58,152 nt of DNA from Clostridia bacterium (GCA_017546205.1 JAFYXJ010000011.1:1-58152), one strand, 5' to 3'. Positions 26,879 through 36,040 are shown, counted from the first letter of the stretch. The notes: generated by a model from the sequence alone, not told the origin. Program-made: numbers and translations.

Positions 26879-28487
26879 GACCCCTTTCCAGAATCTTTGC
26901 AATGATACGGTCTACATATTCCGTACATTTTTCTTCCGTTTCACTTTCAATCATAACACGGATTACCGGTTCGGTACCGCTCTGACGCAGGAGAGTTCTT
27001 CCCTTGCCATTAATCAGCGCTTCAACCGCCTCCAGTTCTTTCTTTACTTCTTCATCGTTCAGAACTGCCGCCTTATCCTTAACACGAACATTCTTGGTGA
27101 GCTGCGGATACAGCATAACCGGTTCTGCCAGAGCACTCAAACTGCTCTTGGTATCGCACATTTCCTCTGCCAGCATAATCGCCGTCAAAAGTCCGTCACC
27201 GGTGGTTGCGTATTTCTTCAGGATAATATGCCCGGACTGTTCACCACCCAGGCCGTAATCGTTCTGTTGCATGCATTCATAAACAAACCGATCCCCAACG
27301 GTGGTCTGCACGCAGTTCATGCCTGCATTTTTCAGACTTGCAACAAATCCGCTGTTGGACATAATGGTTGCAACTACAGTATCATCATTGAGCATACCTC
27401 TCGCCTTGAGACGCTTACCCAGAATATACATCATCGCATCGCCGTCTACCACGTTACCGTTTTCATCTACTGCAATACAGCGGTCGGCATCACCGTCAAA
27501 AGCAAAACCAACATCCAGATGTTGTTCTCTTACCAGACGGCACAGATTTTCCATGTGAGTAGAGCCGCACCCTTGATTAACATTTAATCCGTCCGGATCT
27601 GCTCCAATCACGGTCAACTGTGCACCAAGTGCACCAAACACTGCTTTTGCAATATTCCAGGATGCGCCGTTGGCGCAGTCCAAACCGATTTTCATATTCT
27701 TGTAGGAGTTGGATGCCAGAGAAATGAGATATCCCACATACCGGTTTCTGCCGGAGGAATAATCTACGATGCATCCGATTTTATCCCGATGTGCCAAAGG
27801 CAAATCCCATCCGGTTACACCAAGGGCTTTCAGGTTTCCGTCAATATAGGCTTCAATATAGGAAGTGGTTTTATCGTCAAGTTTTTCGCCAAAACGGTTG
27901 ATAACCTTAATACCATTGTCGTAAAACGGGTTGTGAGACGCTGTAATCATGATACCACAGTCAAACTCATCCTGTCGTGTTACATAAGAAACGCTGGGAG
28001 TTGTGGTAACATGAAGCATGTATGCATCCGCGCCGGATGCAGTAATACCTGCAACCAGAGAATATTCCAACATATAACTGGAACGGCGGGTATCTTTACC
28101 GATTACGATACGGGGACGATATCCGGCTTTTTGGCAACCGGAAAGTTCCGAAGAAAAGTACCAGCCCAAAAACCGTCCGATTTTATACGCGTGCATAGAT
28201 GTCAAATCCATGTTTGCCTCTCCGCGGAATCCGTCAGTACCAAAGTATTTGTTGACGATTTCTTCCCCGGGAGCAGAACATTGAATCGCAATCTTGTCAT
28301 AAAGCAACTCATCCGTCGAGATGTCAAACAGTTCGCACAACTGCAGAACCTTGTCAATCTGCGGAAGCGCCTGATCCATCTCCCACTTGGAAACAGATTG
28401 TCTGGAAACATCAATTTTTTCCGCCAACTGTTCCTGAGAAAGATCTGCCGCTACACGCAACTTGGAAATTTTTTCACCTATTGTCAT
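26865..28487 (-). CDS. glmM: XRE-type HTH domain fused to phosphoglucosamine mutase (GlmM)
   Basis: A 540-residue protein from ATG 28487, with AAAGGTGG seven bases before it. Residues 4-64 are a HTH_3/XRE domain (IGEKISKLRVAADLSQEQLA, SRQSVSKWE recognition helix, LCELFDISTDELL). From about residue 80 it is GlmM: YFGTDGFRGEAN, phosphoserine loop TASHNP with Ser184, metal site DGDADR, sugar loop GGEQSGH, C-terminal RQSGTEPVIRVMIE. GlmM makes glucosamine-1-phosphate for peptidoglycan and is normally about 450 residues without a DNA-binding domain. The frame is continuous. It is first of the operon with a beta-helix acyltransferase and nagB. Two dyad elements lie at its promoter. Confidence 0.92.
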   Translation of the reverse strand: MTIGEKISKLRVAADLSQEQLAEKIDVSRQSVSKWEMDQALPQIDKVLQLCELFDISTDELLYDKIAIQCSAPGEEIVNKYFGTDGFRGEANMDLTSMHAYKIGRFLGWYFSSELSGCQKAGYRPRIVIGKDTRRSSYMLEYSLVAGITASGADAYMLHVTTTPSVSYVTRQDEFDCGIMITASHNPFYDNGIKVINRFGEKLDDKTTSYIEAYIDGNLKALGVTGWDLPLAHRDKIGCIVDYSSGRNRYVGYLISLASNSYKNMKIGLDCANGASWNIAKAVFGALGAQLTVIGADPDGLNVNQGCGSTHMENLCRLVREQHLDVGFAFDGDADRCIAVDENGNVVDGDAMMYILGKRLKARGMLNDDTVVATIMSNSGFVASLKNAGMNCVQTTVGDRFVYECMQQNDYGLGGEQSGHIILKKYATTGDGLLTAIMLAEEMCDTKSSLSALAEPVMLYPQLTKNVRVKDKAAVLNDEEVKKELEAVEALINGKGRTLLRQSGTEPVIRVMIESETEEKCTEYVDRIIAKILERGHGVE

Positions 28488-28521
28488 GATAAAACCACCT
28501 TTCTTTTTTATCCTATGTCTC

Positions 28522-28550
28522 ATCATACCAAAAATGCAACCCCGTTGCCA
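28522..28550 (-). promoter_or_regulatory. Likely promoter of the HTH-glmM operon
   Basis: Minus-strand extended -10 TGGTATGAT (hexamer complement of 28522-28527) with a weak -35 TGGCAA 17 bases upstream (complement of 28545-28550). The dyad GCAAC-CCC-GTTGC (28536-28548) covers the spacer and part of the -35. Confidence 0.55.
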
Positions 28551-28587
28551 CCAACTCCTCCTTGAAGTTTTCGCAACCGCAGGTTGC
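28536..28587. repeat. Two dyad elements, candidate operators of the HTH-GlmM protein
   Basis: GCAAC-CCC-GTTGC at 28536-28548 and GCAACC-GCA-GGTTGC at 28573-28587, centres 38 bases apart. A wider inverted repeat AAAAATGCAACC (28530-28541) / GGTTGCATTTTT (28582-28593) joins them. The first lies over the promoter of the fusion gene. Assignment as operators is inference. Confidence 0.55.
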
Positions 28588-28667
28588 ATTTTTTAATTGT
28601 GTTGTCCCGGAAAAATCTTTTTTCGCGACGTTTTGCGCCTTTTTTCGCAAACTAAGGTTTACATTCG

Positions 28668-30422
28668 TTACTGGATATAATACTTTTTCTTAAACGTTTC
28701 ATACATTTCACTGAACGCCGCTTCTCCGCCATACTTAACCTGATTCAGATATTCATGGCTATCCAGAGAATCATTATTGATTTCCAAAACGCAAACTGCG
28801 ATATTGGAGCAATGGTCGGAAATTCTTCCCATGTTGGTCAGCAAATCAGATAAAATAAAGCCGAGTTCCATGGTACAATCCCCTTGTTTCAAACGAACAA
28901 TGTGGCCATTTTTAATCTTTCTTTTCAACCGGTCAATAACTTGTTCCAAAGGTTCTACACGGCTTGCTGCATCCATATCGCCATGTTCCAGAGCCGTATT
29001 GGTATGAGACAAAATTTCTTCTACCGCATTGGCAATAATTGCAATATCAGTTTTCGCTTGCTCAGAAAAAGTAATTTTCTTGTCATGAACCTCTTTTGCC
29101 GCCTCCGCAAGATTCAAGGCATGGTCAGAGATTCTTTCAATATCGCCCACGCAATGGAGCAATTCGGTTACAGTACGGCTGTCTTTCATAGAAATCTGGT
29201 TCTCACTGATTTTCAGCAGATAGGTACTGGTTTTATCCTCGTACTTGTCTACGGTAGCCTCCAGTTTTTTCACTTCATCAAACAAGGACGCATCAAAGTT
29301 AGTCAGTAACAGTTTCGCTTTTCCGTACGCTTCTTTGGAAAGTTCCGCCATGTCACAAACCAGACCTTTACACATCTCCACCGCAAAAGATGGCATATCC
29401 AGAAAACGGTCATCCAGCGCAGCAAATACGTCTGTCTCTTCTTCCTCTTTCCCTGGAATGGTTTTTACCGCCAATTTTTCAATGGCAGAACAGAATGGAA
29501 TCAAAATCACGGTTGACAACACGTTAAACGCAGTATGTACCACCGCAATCTGTAGTGCTCCTGCTCTTTGGTCCATAAATGCAAAGGGTACAAAATGGTG
29601 AATCAAATAAAATACTCCCGTCACAACAATAACGCCGATCATTTTAATATATAAACAGGTAAACGCCACCCGTTTTGACTCGGTGTTACCGCTGATTGCC
29701 GATATAATCGGCGTAATGGTAGTTCCGATATTCTGTCCCAGAATAACCGGAATTGCCGTAGAATATGGAATGACGCAGGAAATTGCCAATGCCTGCAACA
29801 CACCCACCGACGCGGAAGATGACTGGATAATTGCCGTAAAGATGGTTCCCACCAGAATACCCATAATGGGGTTGGAGAACATGGTAAGCATACTGGTAAA
29901 GGTCTCATTATCCCGCAGTCCTTCTACCGCACCGCTCATAGCGTCCATACCAAACATTAAAATCGCAAATCCCACCAGAATGGTTCCCGTATTCTTTCTC
30001 AAATCTGTTTTTCCCATGGCCGTCATCAAAAAACCAATCATGGCAAGAATCGGTGTAAAGGATTCCGGTTTAAATAACTTAATCAGGATTGCTGTTCCCT
30101 GAATGTCCGCCGTACTCAACAGCCATGCCGTCACCGTAGTACCTACATTGGCACCCATGATGATGCTGATGGTCTGTGACAATTTCATGATACCGGAGTT
30201 CACAAAACCTACCAACATAACCGTTGTGGCAGAAGAGGACTGAATCACCGCAGTCACGCCCAATCCAAGCAGAAACCCTTTCCATCGTGCAGAAGTCAGT
30301 TTCGCAAGAATAGATTCCAGTTTACCGCCTGCCATTTTCTTCAAACCGTCGCCCATCATATCCATACCATAAAGGAACAGGGCAAGTCCGCCAATCAAAC
30401 TCAAAATAGTAAAAATATCCAT
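28668..30422 (-). CDS. Na+/phosphate symporter family protein with PhoU domain
   Basis: A 584-residue protein. About nine membrane helices carry the two inverted QSSSATT motifs of the NptA/PiT-II family (AVIQSSSATTVMLVGFVNSG and AIIQSSSASVGVLQ). A cytoplasmic C-terminal region from about residue 340 resembles PhoU (VADI-like helices: LLHCVGDIERISDHALNLAEAAKE, MGRISDHCSNIAVCV). It probably takes up phosphate, or exports it in some relatives. Own promoter upstream; no clear terminator after it on the minus strand. Confidence 0.92.
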   Translation of the reverse strand: MDIFTILSLIGGLALFLYGMDMMGDGLKKMAGGKLESILAKLTSARWKGFLLGLGVTAVIQSSSATTVMLVGFVNSGIMKLSQTISIIMGANVGTTVTAWLLSTADIQGTAILIKLFKPESFTPILAMIGFLMTAMGKTDLRKNTGTILVGFAILMFGMDAMSGAVEGLRDNETFTSMLTMFSNPIMGILVGTIFTAIIQSSSASVGVLQALAISCVIPYSTAIPVILGQNIGTTITPIISAISGNTESKRVAFTCLYIKMIGVIVVTGVFYLIHHFVPFAFMDQRAGALQIAVVHTAFNVLSTVILIPFCSAIEKLAVKTIPGKEEEETDVFAALDDRFLDMPSFAVEMCKGLVCDMAELSKEAYGKAKLLLTNFDASLFDEVKKLEATVDKYEDKTSTYLLKISENQISMKDSRTVTELLHCVGDIERISDHALNLAEAAKEVHDKKITFSEQAKTDIAIIANAVEEILSHTNTALEHGDMDAASRVEPLEQVIDRLKRKIKNGHIVRLKQGDCTMELGFILSDLLTNMGRISDHCSNIAVCVLEINNDSLDSHEYLNQVKYGGEAAFSEMYETFKKKYYIQ

Positions 30423-30492
30423 TTTCTTCCTCCATATCTCCTCAATGTATTTTTGCTATCTTTTTGTATTATTTTCAATTTTTTCCGAAATT

Positions 30493-30521
30493 ATTATACC
30501 ACAAACAGCATTTCATGACAA
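30493..30521 (-). promoter_or_regulatory. Promoter of the Na/Pi symporter gene
   Basis: On the minus strand TTGTCA (complement of 30516-30521), 17 bases, TATAAT (complement of 30493-30498). Confidence 0.82.
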
Positions 30522-30557
30522 GTATTCATATTATAAGAAAAATTTGCCTTTTCCCCT

Positions 30558-31016
30558 CTACTGTTTTTCACAAATTTCACAACTGTCAAGGACTATGGTA
30601 AAGGGTCCGTCATTAACCAGAGAAACTTTCATATCTGCGCCGAAGCATCCGCACTGGGTACGGCGAAACAATTCTCCGCATCTTAAAAGAATATATTCAT
30701 ACAATTCCTCTGCCATAGCAGGCGCCCCTGCATGGACAAAACTGGGGCGGTTTCCCTTTTTGCAATCCGCATACAAGGTAAATTGGGAAACCACAAGAAT
30801 TTCACCCTCCACCTGATCGATGCTCAGATTGGTTTTCCCTGTACTATCCTCAAAAATTCGTAGTCGGGCAACTTTTTCTATCATTTTATCTGCAATTTCT
30901 CTGGTATCCGTATCGGAAACGCCCACCAGCAAAAGATACCCTTTCCCGATTTCTCCGGTCACCGCACCATCGACCGTAACCTTCGCCTCAGATACCCGTT
31001 GTAACACAAATTTCAT
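30558..31016 (-). CDS. dtd: D-aminoacyl-tRNA deacylase
   Basis: A 152-residue protein of standard Dtd length, beginning [33 protein letters not shown]. It has the two catalytic motifs: the SQFTLYAD motif in [19 protein letters not shown] and the GPFTI-like [11 protein letters not shown]. It removes mischarged D-amino acids and glycine from tRNA. The ATG overlaps the TGA of the upstream EamA gene (ATGA), so the two are coupled. Confidence 0.96.
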   Translation of the reverse strand: MKFVLQRVSEAKVTVDGAVTGEIGKGYLLLVGVSDTDTREIADKMIEKVARLRIFEDSTGKTNLSIDQVEGEILVVSQFTLYADCKKGNRPSFVHAGAPAMAEELYEYILLRCGELFRRTQCGCFGADMKVSLVNDGPFTIVLDSCEICEKQ

Positions 31017-31891
31017 GCTTTCACCCGTCCCTTCTTTTCCTTAAGTTGTACCAGAATGCCCAATAAAATCAACCCAAGCCCCAATACACAACTGATGCTC
31101 AAGGATTCTTTTAATATGATTCTCGCCCACACCAGAGACAGCACCGGCGTTATGTAGGCAAGGTTGGATATTTTTGCAGTATTCCCATTTTCCAGTGCAA
31201 GCACCCACATTACATTGGGAATTGCCATCGTAAAGACACCATTCCACCCAAATCCTGCCAGTTGCCGGGCATCAGGCATAAACAATTCCTTTTGCCCTGC
31301 GAGAATCAAGGTGGTCAGCACAAAGGTCATGGCAAAATGCAGCATCATGGCAACCCATTGGTCGTAGTCTTTCGTGCGACTGAGCGTCGTAAACAAACCA
31401 TAGGAGACTGCACCCATCAGGCAAAAGAAAACTCCCAGTACCATCTCCCCGTTCAATGTTGCAAGGGTGCCTCCTGTTACAACTGCCACACCGCCAAAGG
31501 AGATAAAAACTGCAAGCAGTTTTCGTCCGGACATTGGCTCTCGTAAAACAATTCCTGCAAACACAATGCTTAAAATCGGCCACAAATAGTTGATAACAAA
31601 TGCCTGCGATGCAAGCAGCCGCTGTGCCCCTGCGTAATAAAATACATGATAGAGAAAAATCCCTAGCATGCCATGCAAAAAAAGGGTCAGAAAATCCCAA
31701 ATCCCATAATTTTTTAACAGCCTCAACTTCCCCGTTACGCCATTGATGACCAACAAACTAACTGCTGCAAAAAAAGAACTCATCCACAAAACCTGAAAAT
31801 TGCTGAATCCGGTCAGCAACAATTTTGCCGTAGTTGCCAGCGTGGACCAGAAAAAAATTGCCACTCCCGCATATAGGTACTGTTTTTTCAT
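31013..31891 (-). CDS. EamA/DMT-family transporter
   Basis: A 292-residue protein with ten predicted membrane helices in two EamA repeats ([19 protein letters not shown]..., then [20 protein letters not shown]). Start ATG 31891 follows GAGGGAT; an in-frame ATG seven codons earlier lacks a ribosome site. It ends in a basic tail (LKEKKGRVK). Drug/metabolite exporters of this kind often move amino acids or purines; the substrate is not readable. It is divergent from a second EamA gene. Confidence 0.9.
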   Translation of the reverse strand: MKKQYLYAGVAIFFWSTLATTAKLLLTGFSNFQVLWMSSFFAAVSLLVINGVTGKLRLLKNYGIWDFLTLFLHGMLGIFLYHVFYYAGAQRLLASQAFVINYLWPILSIVFAGIVLREPMSGRKLLAVFISFGGVAVVTGGTLATLNGEMVLGVFFCLMGAVSYGLFTTLSRTKDYDQWVAMMLHFAMTFVLTTLILAGQKELFMPDARQLAGFGWNGVFTMAIPNVMWVLALENGNTAKISNLAYITPVLSLVWARIILKESLSISCVLGLGLILLGILVQLKEKKGRVKA

Positions 31892-31924
31892 GTTGTATCC
31901 CTCTTTTACCATTTTTCATGTTGT

Positions 31925-31953
31925 ATTGTAGCATATAAACCCAAGAACTGCAA
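31925..31953 (-). promoter_or_regulatory. Promoter of the minus-strand EamA-dtd unit
   Basis: On the minus strand TTGCAG (complement of 31948-31953), 17 bases, TACAAT (complement of 31925-31930). Confidence 0.82.
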
Positions 31954-31972
31954 TACAAGTCCAAAAAATCAT

Positions 31973-32001
31973 TTGCCTTTTCCCAAAAGCCGTAGTATAA
32001 T
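31973..32001 (+). promoter_or_regulatory. Promoter of the plus-strand EamA gene
   Basis: TTGCCT (31973-31978), 17 bases, TATAAT (31996-32001), divergent from the neighbouring EamA promoter. Confidence 0.82.
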
Positions 32002-32025
32002 ACTTCCTTGTGAGGTACGATAAAC

Positions 32026-32868
32026 ATGATGTGGATTTTTTATATTTTAATTTATGCACTCCTGAAAGGATCCCGGGAGGGAATGAAAAAGGCAGCGCTG
32101 AAAAAAAGCAGTGCAAGTGAAATTTTATTTTATTACACCCTGATTGGCTGGATTTGTATCCTCCCGTTTTCAGCATCTGCTTTCTCCCTTGCTCCCAAAT
32201 TTATCTTTTTTGCTTTTATCAAATCAGCGGTGGTTTGCGCGGCATGGTATTGTGCTTTTGCAGCACTGAAAAATATGTCGGTCAGTCTTTACGGCATTAT
32301 GGATTTGTCCCGCATGGTGTTTTCCATGTTGCTTGGGGTGCTGGTATTAGGAGAATCTTTTACGCTGCCCAAAGCAATCGGGATGCTTTTGGTTATTCTG
32401 GGACTTTTGCTGGTCAACCTGAAAAAAGATACCGCCTCCAAAGGCATGACCCTTCCTCTCTTAATCGCCGTTTTGCTCAACTGCTCCTTAAACGCCGTTT
32501 CCGGAACCATGGACAAAACACTGATGCAGTATATGGAATCCTCTCAGTTGCAGTTCTGGTTTATGTTTTTTATGACCGTCATTTATGGTGTGGTACTGCT
32601 TTTACATAAAGAAAAACTCTCTTTCCGTTCAGTGCGCACCAATTACTGGATTCCTCTCTTAAGTCTCACCTTAGTCCTTGGGGACAAAGCATTGTTTGAA
32701 GCAAACGCACATCCCGAAAGTCAGGTAACGCTGATGACTATTTTGAAACAATCCTCCGTACTTATCAATATTTTTGTAGGTTGGATTTTCTTTCACGAAA
32801 AACATATTCTTTACAAACTGCTCTGCGGGCTGATTGTCATTGCAGGCATCCTGATTGCACTACTGTAA
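32026..32868 (+). CDS. EamA-family transporter
   Basis: A 280-residue protein with ten short membrane helices and a repeat that carries the EamA pattern (ALKNMSVSLYGIMDLSRMVFSMLLGVLVLGE). It begins with two adjacent ATG codons after TGTGAGG; either could be used. Only weakly similar to the divergent EamA gene next door, so not a recent duplicate. Ends in a bidirectional terminator. Confidence 0.87.
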   Translation: MMWIFYILIYALLKGSREGMKKAALKKSSASEILFYYTLIGWICILPFSASAFSLAPKFIFFAFIKSAVVCAAWYCAFAALKNMSVSLYGIMDLSRMVFSMLLGVLVLGESFTLPKAIGMLLVILGLLLVNLKKDTASKGMTLPLLIAVLLNCSLNAVSGTMDKTLMQYMESSQLQFWFMFFMTVIYGVVLLLHKEKLSFRSVRTNYWIPLLSLTLVLGDKALFEANAHPESQVTLMTILKQSSVLINIFVGWIFFHEKHILYKLLCGLIVIAGILIALL

Positions 32869-32908
32869 AAGAGCCATTTCCCGAAACTCGGGAAATGGCT
32901 CTTTTTAA
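32867..32908. terminator. Bidirectional terminator between EamA and D-lyxose isomerase genes
   Basis: A 17-bp stem, AAAAGAGCCATTTCCCG / CGGGAAATGGCTCTTTT, at 32867-32905 with a five-base loop, T-rich on both sides. Confidence 0.9.
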
Positions 32909-33435
32909 TCTTCAATTTTGGTCTGGCGGACAATTTCCCCATCGGTAAACACATCGGTTTCATCGGTGCTTTTGGTAGAGAATTCTGATACCACAGCACC
33001 CTCTGCCCCCGCCTGAAACCAATGCAAAGTTCCCGGCATAATGGTATACTGTTCACCGGGACGAAGAATCACTTCATGATATACTGTGGTATCTGTTGGA
33101 GGCAACTTGCCATTGATCTTTTCAGCCTCGCCCTCTCCTTCAACATACAGATACACTTCCCCATACCGGCAACGGAAGGTCTCTTCTTTGCCGGCTTGGT
33201 CACCGGAACCGACATGCTTATGTTCCGGACAAGTCTGGTACGGGAACAACACCATCTCTTTTGCACATACCCGCTCCGTATTGATATACACACAAAGCTG
33301 GAGCCCGATTTCATCTACCCGATTCAAGCCAAAATCGCTGACCTCCACCGGTTCATCCTCACGGACAATAATATTGGCTTTCTGAAAAAACTCTCTTGCC
33401 TTTTTCTCCATTTCATTATATTTTTCCAGTTTCAT
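32905..33435 (-). CDS. D-lyxose isomerase (YdaE-like cupin)
   Basis: A 176-residue single-domain cupin with the metal-site pattern of D-lyxose isomerases: YQTCPEHKH (two His), GKEETFRCRYGEVYLYVEGE (Glu) and MPGTLHWFQAG (His). Such enzymes interconvert D-lyxose/D-xylulose and D-mannose/D-fructose. Its ATG overlaps the kinase stop by one base (TGATG), so it is translationally coupled to a HTH-PfkB kinase that could phosphorylate the ketose product. AGGAGGG ribosome site. Confidence 0.88.
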   Translation of the reverse strand: MKLEKYNEMEKKAREFFQKANIIVREDEPVEVSDFGLNRVDEIGLQLCVYINTERVCAKEMVLFPYQTCPEHKHVGSGDQAGKEETFRCRYGEVYLYVEGEGEAEKINGKLPPTDTTVYHEVILRPGEQYTIMPGTLHWFQAGAEGAVVSEFSTKSTDETDVFTDGEIVRQTKIED

Positions 33436-34649
33436 CAAAGCACCCTCCTTGAAAACTTTTTATTTACTTCCTGAATTTCGTCTTTGGTTTTCATTCCACT
33501 GACCGAATCCATTTCCGACAGATTACAAGCTGCCGCAGCTGCCGCAAATTCCAACAAATAGTCTTCTTCGTATCCTTTATAAATGCCGTACAGACATGCC
33601 GCCGCATAAGCATCTCCCGCTCCTACACTGCCCTTGATATATCCTTCAGGCAATACCAGAGAGGGCACAATATAAAAATCTCCCTCTTTGTTCAGCAAAA
33701 AGCCTGCTTCCTGACAGTGAACAATAACCTTTTCCCCGACACCGTATTCCATGAACATCTTCATGGTTTTTCTGATGTTTTCCAAATGAATACTGTCGTC
33801 TTCTCTTCTGGGTGACAAACCGGTCACCGCACAGGATTCAATTTCATTGAGGATAACATAATCACAGTATTTAAGCGCCGGAATAATCACATCGGCAATG
33901 TTCTCCCCCTTACGGCTGATGACATCAATGGATGTCTTAATACCTTTTTCCTGCACTTTTTTCAAAAGCCGTGCCATTCTGGTTCCAAACTCTTCATCCT
34001 TTTGGTCCAACGCATCCAGAAGCCGTACATATCCAATATGAAAAATTTTACATTGCAGAGCATCCACGTCCACATCATCTACATCAAAGTAACTGTTGGC
34101 ACCGTTAGTACAGAAAAATGTCCGGTCACCAGTATCTTGTTCCGTCATCACATTACTGACGCCGGTAACCAGAGTTTTGTCCACCTTAACAGCCGACACA
34201 TCAATACCGTGCTGCTTCATTTTCGAAAGCACAAATCTTCCATGTTCATCGTCTCCTACCTTGCCGATGGCAGACAAAAACATCTCAGAATCTATAGCGG
34301 CAATATCCAGAATGGTGTTGGGGACACATCCTCCCACCGCAAGTTCAGAACTAATCAACGTTGCAAGCATATTTTTGGCAGGATATTTGTCAATCATATG
34401 TACCACATCTACCAGAATATTCCCCGCAATGGCAATTCCTTGTGTGTCTCCTTTAAATAAATAATCGATGGAAACTCCCAGAACTTCTGCAAGTGCCGGA
34501 ATCAATGTAATCTCCGGATAACCGCCTCCGGTTTCCCATTTGCTGACAGCTTTATCGCTGACAATCAGTTTTTCGGCAAGTTCTTTTTGGGTTAGTCCTG
34601 CCCGCTTTCTTAATTTTACAATTTTTCTTCCGAAATTCAGCGTATTCAT
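33435..34649 (-). CDS. XRE-type HTH domain fused to PfkB-family carbohydrate kinase
   Basis: A 404-residue protein from ATG 34649 (AAAAGGATG upstream). Residues 5-66 form an XRE HTH domain (RKIVKLRKRAGLTQKELA, SDKAVSKWE, LAEVLGVSIDYLF). From about residue 71 it is a ribokinase/PfkB kinase: an N-terminal GNILVDVV...AVGGCVPNTILD segment and the C-terminal GAGDAYAAACLYG signature with catalytic Asp346. It would phosphorylate a sugar, possibly the ketose made by the coupled isomerase, and may regulate DNA in response. Own promoter; preceded by a terminator after the MFS gene. Confidence 0.9.
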   Translation of the reverse strand: MNTLNFGRKIVKLRKRAGLTQKELAEKLIVSDKAVSKWETGGGYPEITLIPALAEVLGVSIDYLFKGDTQGIAIAGNILVDVVHMIDKYPAKNMLATLISSELAVGGCVPNTILDIAAIDSEMFLSAIGKVGDDEHGRFVLSKMKQHGIDVSAVKVDKTLVTGVSNVMTEQDTGDRTFFCTNGANSYFDVDDVDVDALQCKIFHIGYVRLLDALDQKDEEFGTRMARLLKKVQEKGIKTSIDVISRKGENIADVIIPALKYCDYVILNEIESCAVTGLSPRREDDSIHLENIRKTMKMFMEYGVGEKVIVHCQEAGFLLNKEGDFYIVPSLVLPEGYIKGSVGAGDAYAAACLYGIYKGYEEDYLLEFAAAAAACNLSEMDSVSGMKTKDEIQEVNKKFSRRVL

Positions 34650-34674
34650 ACCCAACACATCCTTTTCTGTTTTT

Positions 34675-34703
34675 ATTATAACAATCTCTCTCAGAAAAGT
34701 AAA
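34675..34703 (-). promoter_or_regulatory. Promoter of the HTH-PfkB / isomerase operon
   Basis: On the minus strand TTTACT (complement of 34698-34703), 17 bases, TATAAT (complement of 34675-34680). No obvious dyad overlaps it. Confidence 0.8.
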
Positions 34704-34727
34704 CCTACCCACCGCATAGAAATACAC

Positions 34728-34777
34728 AAAAAGCAAACCCTCTCCTCTACCATCCGTAGAGAAAAGGGTTTGCTTTA
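34728..34777 (-). terminator. Terminator after the MFS carrier gene
   Basis: A long stem of AAAGCAAACCCT / AGGGTTTGCTTT type (outer arms 34730-34741 and 34765-34776) continues through CTCTAC pairs, then T-rich sequence on the minus strand. Confidence 0.85.
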
Positions 34778-36040
34778 TTATTTTGCCGTGTGTTTCATCC
34801 ACACATAACCGCACCAGACAATACAAACCAGAACACAGCATCCAATTAATGTCCAGAATACCGCCGTCCACCCAAAATGGTCTGCAATGACGCCAAGTCC
34901 GTATGCGCTGAGCGTGCTTCCCAGATAAGCAAATCCGTTAACCAGCCCCGCAAACCCACCGGAACTCACTTTTTCCCGCATAAATAGGGGAAATATACTG
35001 GTTGTAAGGCTGTTCAGGCTGGACGCCAGAAAGTTCACGGTCACCAACCCTGCTAACATCAGAATCATGATGCCCAGGGAAAGACTTCCGATAATCATGC
35101 CAATCAACACGCCCATAATTGCAAATATCAAAGCACAATGATGGACATAATCAGGGATTCGCTTATGTAAAGTCAAGGCAAACAAATTGCCAAAAATCGC
35201 AATGATAGGCAAAAACAAGGTCAGTAAAATAGAAATGGAATCGCTCATTTTGAATTCTTCTTTCAAGATGGAGGGAACCCATGTTGTCAACCCGTCTTTG
35301 ATGAGCTTAATGCCAACGGCACAAAAACACAGAATGCAAATGGTCGCAAAAAAGAGTTTTTGCTCCCCACTCTGCTCCTGGCGGGTTTCTGTTTCCTTCG
35401 TTTCGACGGTTTCTTCCATCGCTTCGGCATCCTTTTCTTTTTTCGCAGTATATACCGCCTTGCCGTAAACCAACAGCCAGACAAACGCAACCAGAATAAT
35501 TGCAAATCCTGCCGTGTAAAAGGAAAGCTTAAACTTGTGAAACGTGGCATAAACTGAACTTAACCCGTAAATCACCAATGTTCCCGTCGCTACGGTTGTA
35601 CCCATGGTTACACTGGATGTACTCAGGCTTTTCTTTGGCAAAGACTCCGAAAGCAACCGCACCAAGGTAGGCCAAAGCACCGACATCACAAATCCGTTTA
35701 CCATCCACAGCCATTTCACAATGGCAAAATCGGAACTGACTCCTATCACGAGATTAATGATTCCGGATACCAGCATGCTCCCGAAAATCACCCATTTTAT
35801 ATTATATTTCTTACAAAATGCCCCGTTAAAAAACTGTCCCACCCCATACGCAAAAAAGAAAAATGTGGGTACCGCTCCCGCCTGAGCCTTGGTAACACCA
35901 TAAAAATCTATAATCTGGGTAATGTTGGCTGAATAATTCACCTTGCCCAGATACGAGGTGGTGTACACCAGCCATCCAAGAAAAATTAATACCCATGCCT
36001 GACTTTTTCCCGCTTGCAGCTTCCCCGATGAGGGTTTCAT
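34778..36040 (-). CDS. MFS carrier of the organophosphate:phosphate antiporter (GlpT/UhpT-like) type
   Basis: A 420-residue protein with 12 predicted membrane helices. The N-terminal half reads FLGWLVYTTSYLGKVNYSANITQIIDFYGVTKAQAG, as in the OPA family, with GQFFNGAFCKKYN as the loop motif. A charged loop (KKEKDAEAMEETVETKETETR) at about residues 195-215 separates the halves. OPA carriers import sugar phosphates or glycerol-3-phosphate. The substrate is not readable, but the position beside a sugar kinase and isomerase suggests a carbohydrate. Confidence 0.85.
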   Translation of the reverse strand: MKPSSGKLQAGKSQAWVLIFLGWLVYTTSYLGKVNYSANITQIIDFYGVTKAQAGAVPTFFFFAYGVGQFFNGAFCKKYNIKWVIFGSMLVSGIINLVIGVSSDFAIVKWLWMVNGFVMSVLWPTLVRLLSESLPKKSLSTSSVTMGTTVATGTLVIYGLSSVYATFHKFKLSFYTAGFAIILVAFVWLLVYGKAVYTAKKEKDAEAMEETVETKETETRQEQSGEQKLFFATICILCFCAVGIKLIKDGLTTWVPSILKEEFKMSDSISILLTLFLPIIAIFGNLFALTLHKRIPDYVHHCALIFAIMGVLIGMIIGSLSLGIMILMLAGLVTVNFLASSLNSLTTSIFPLFMREKVSSGGFAGLVNGFAYLGSTLSAYGLGVIADHFGWTAVFWTLIGCCVLVCIVWCGYVWMKHTAK

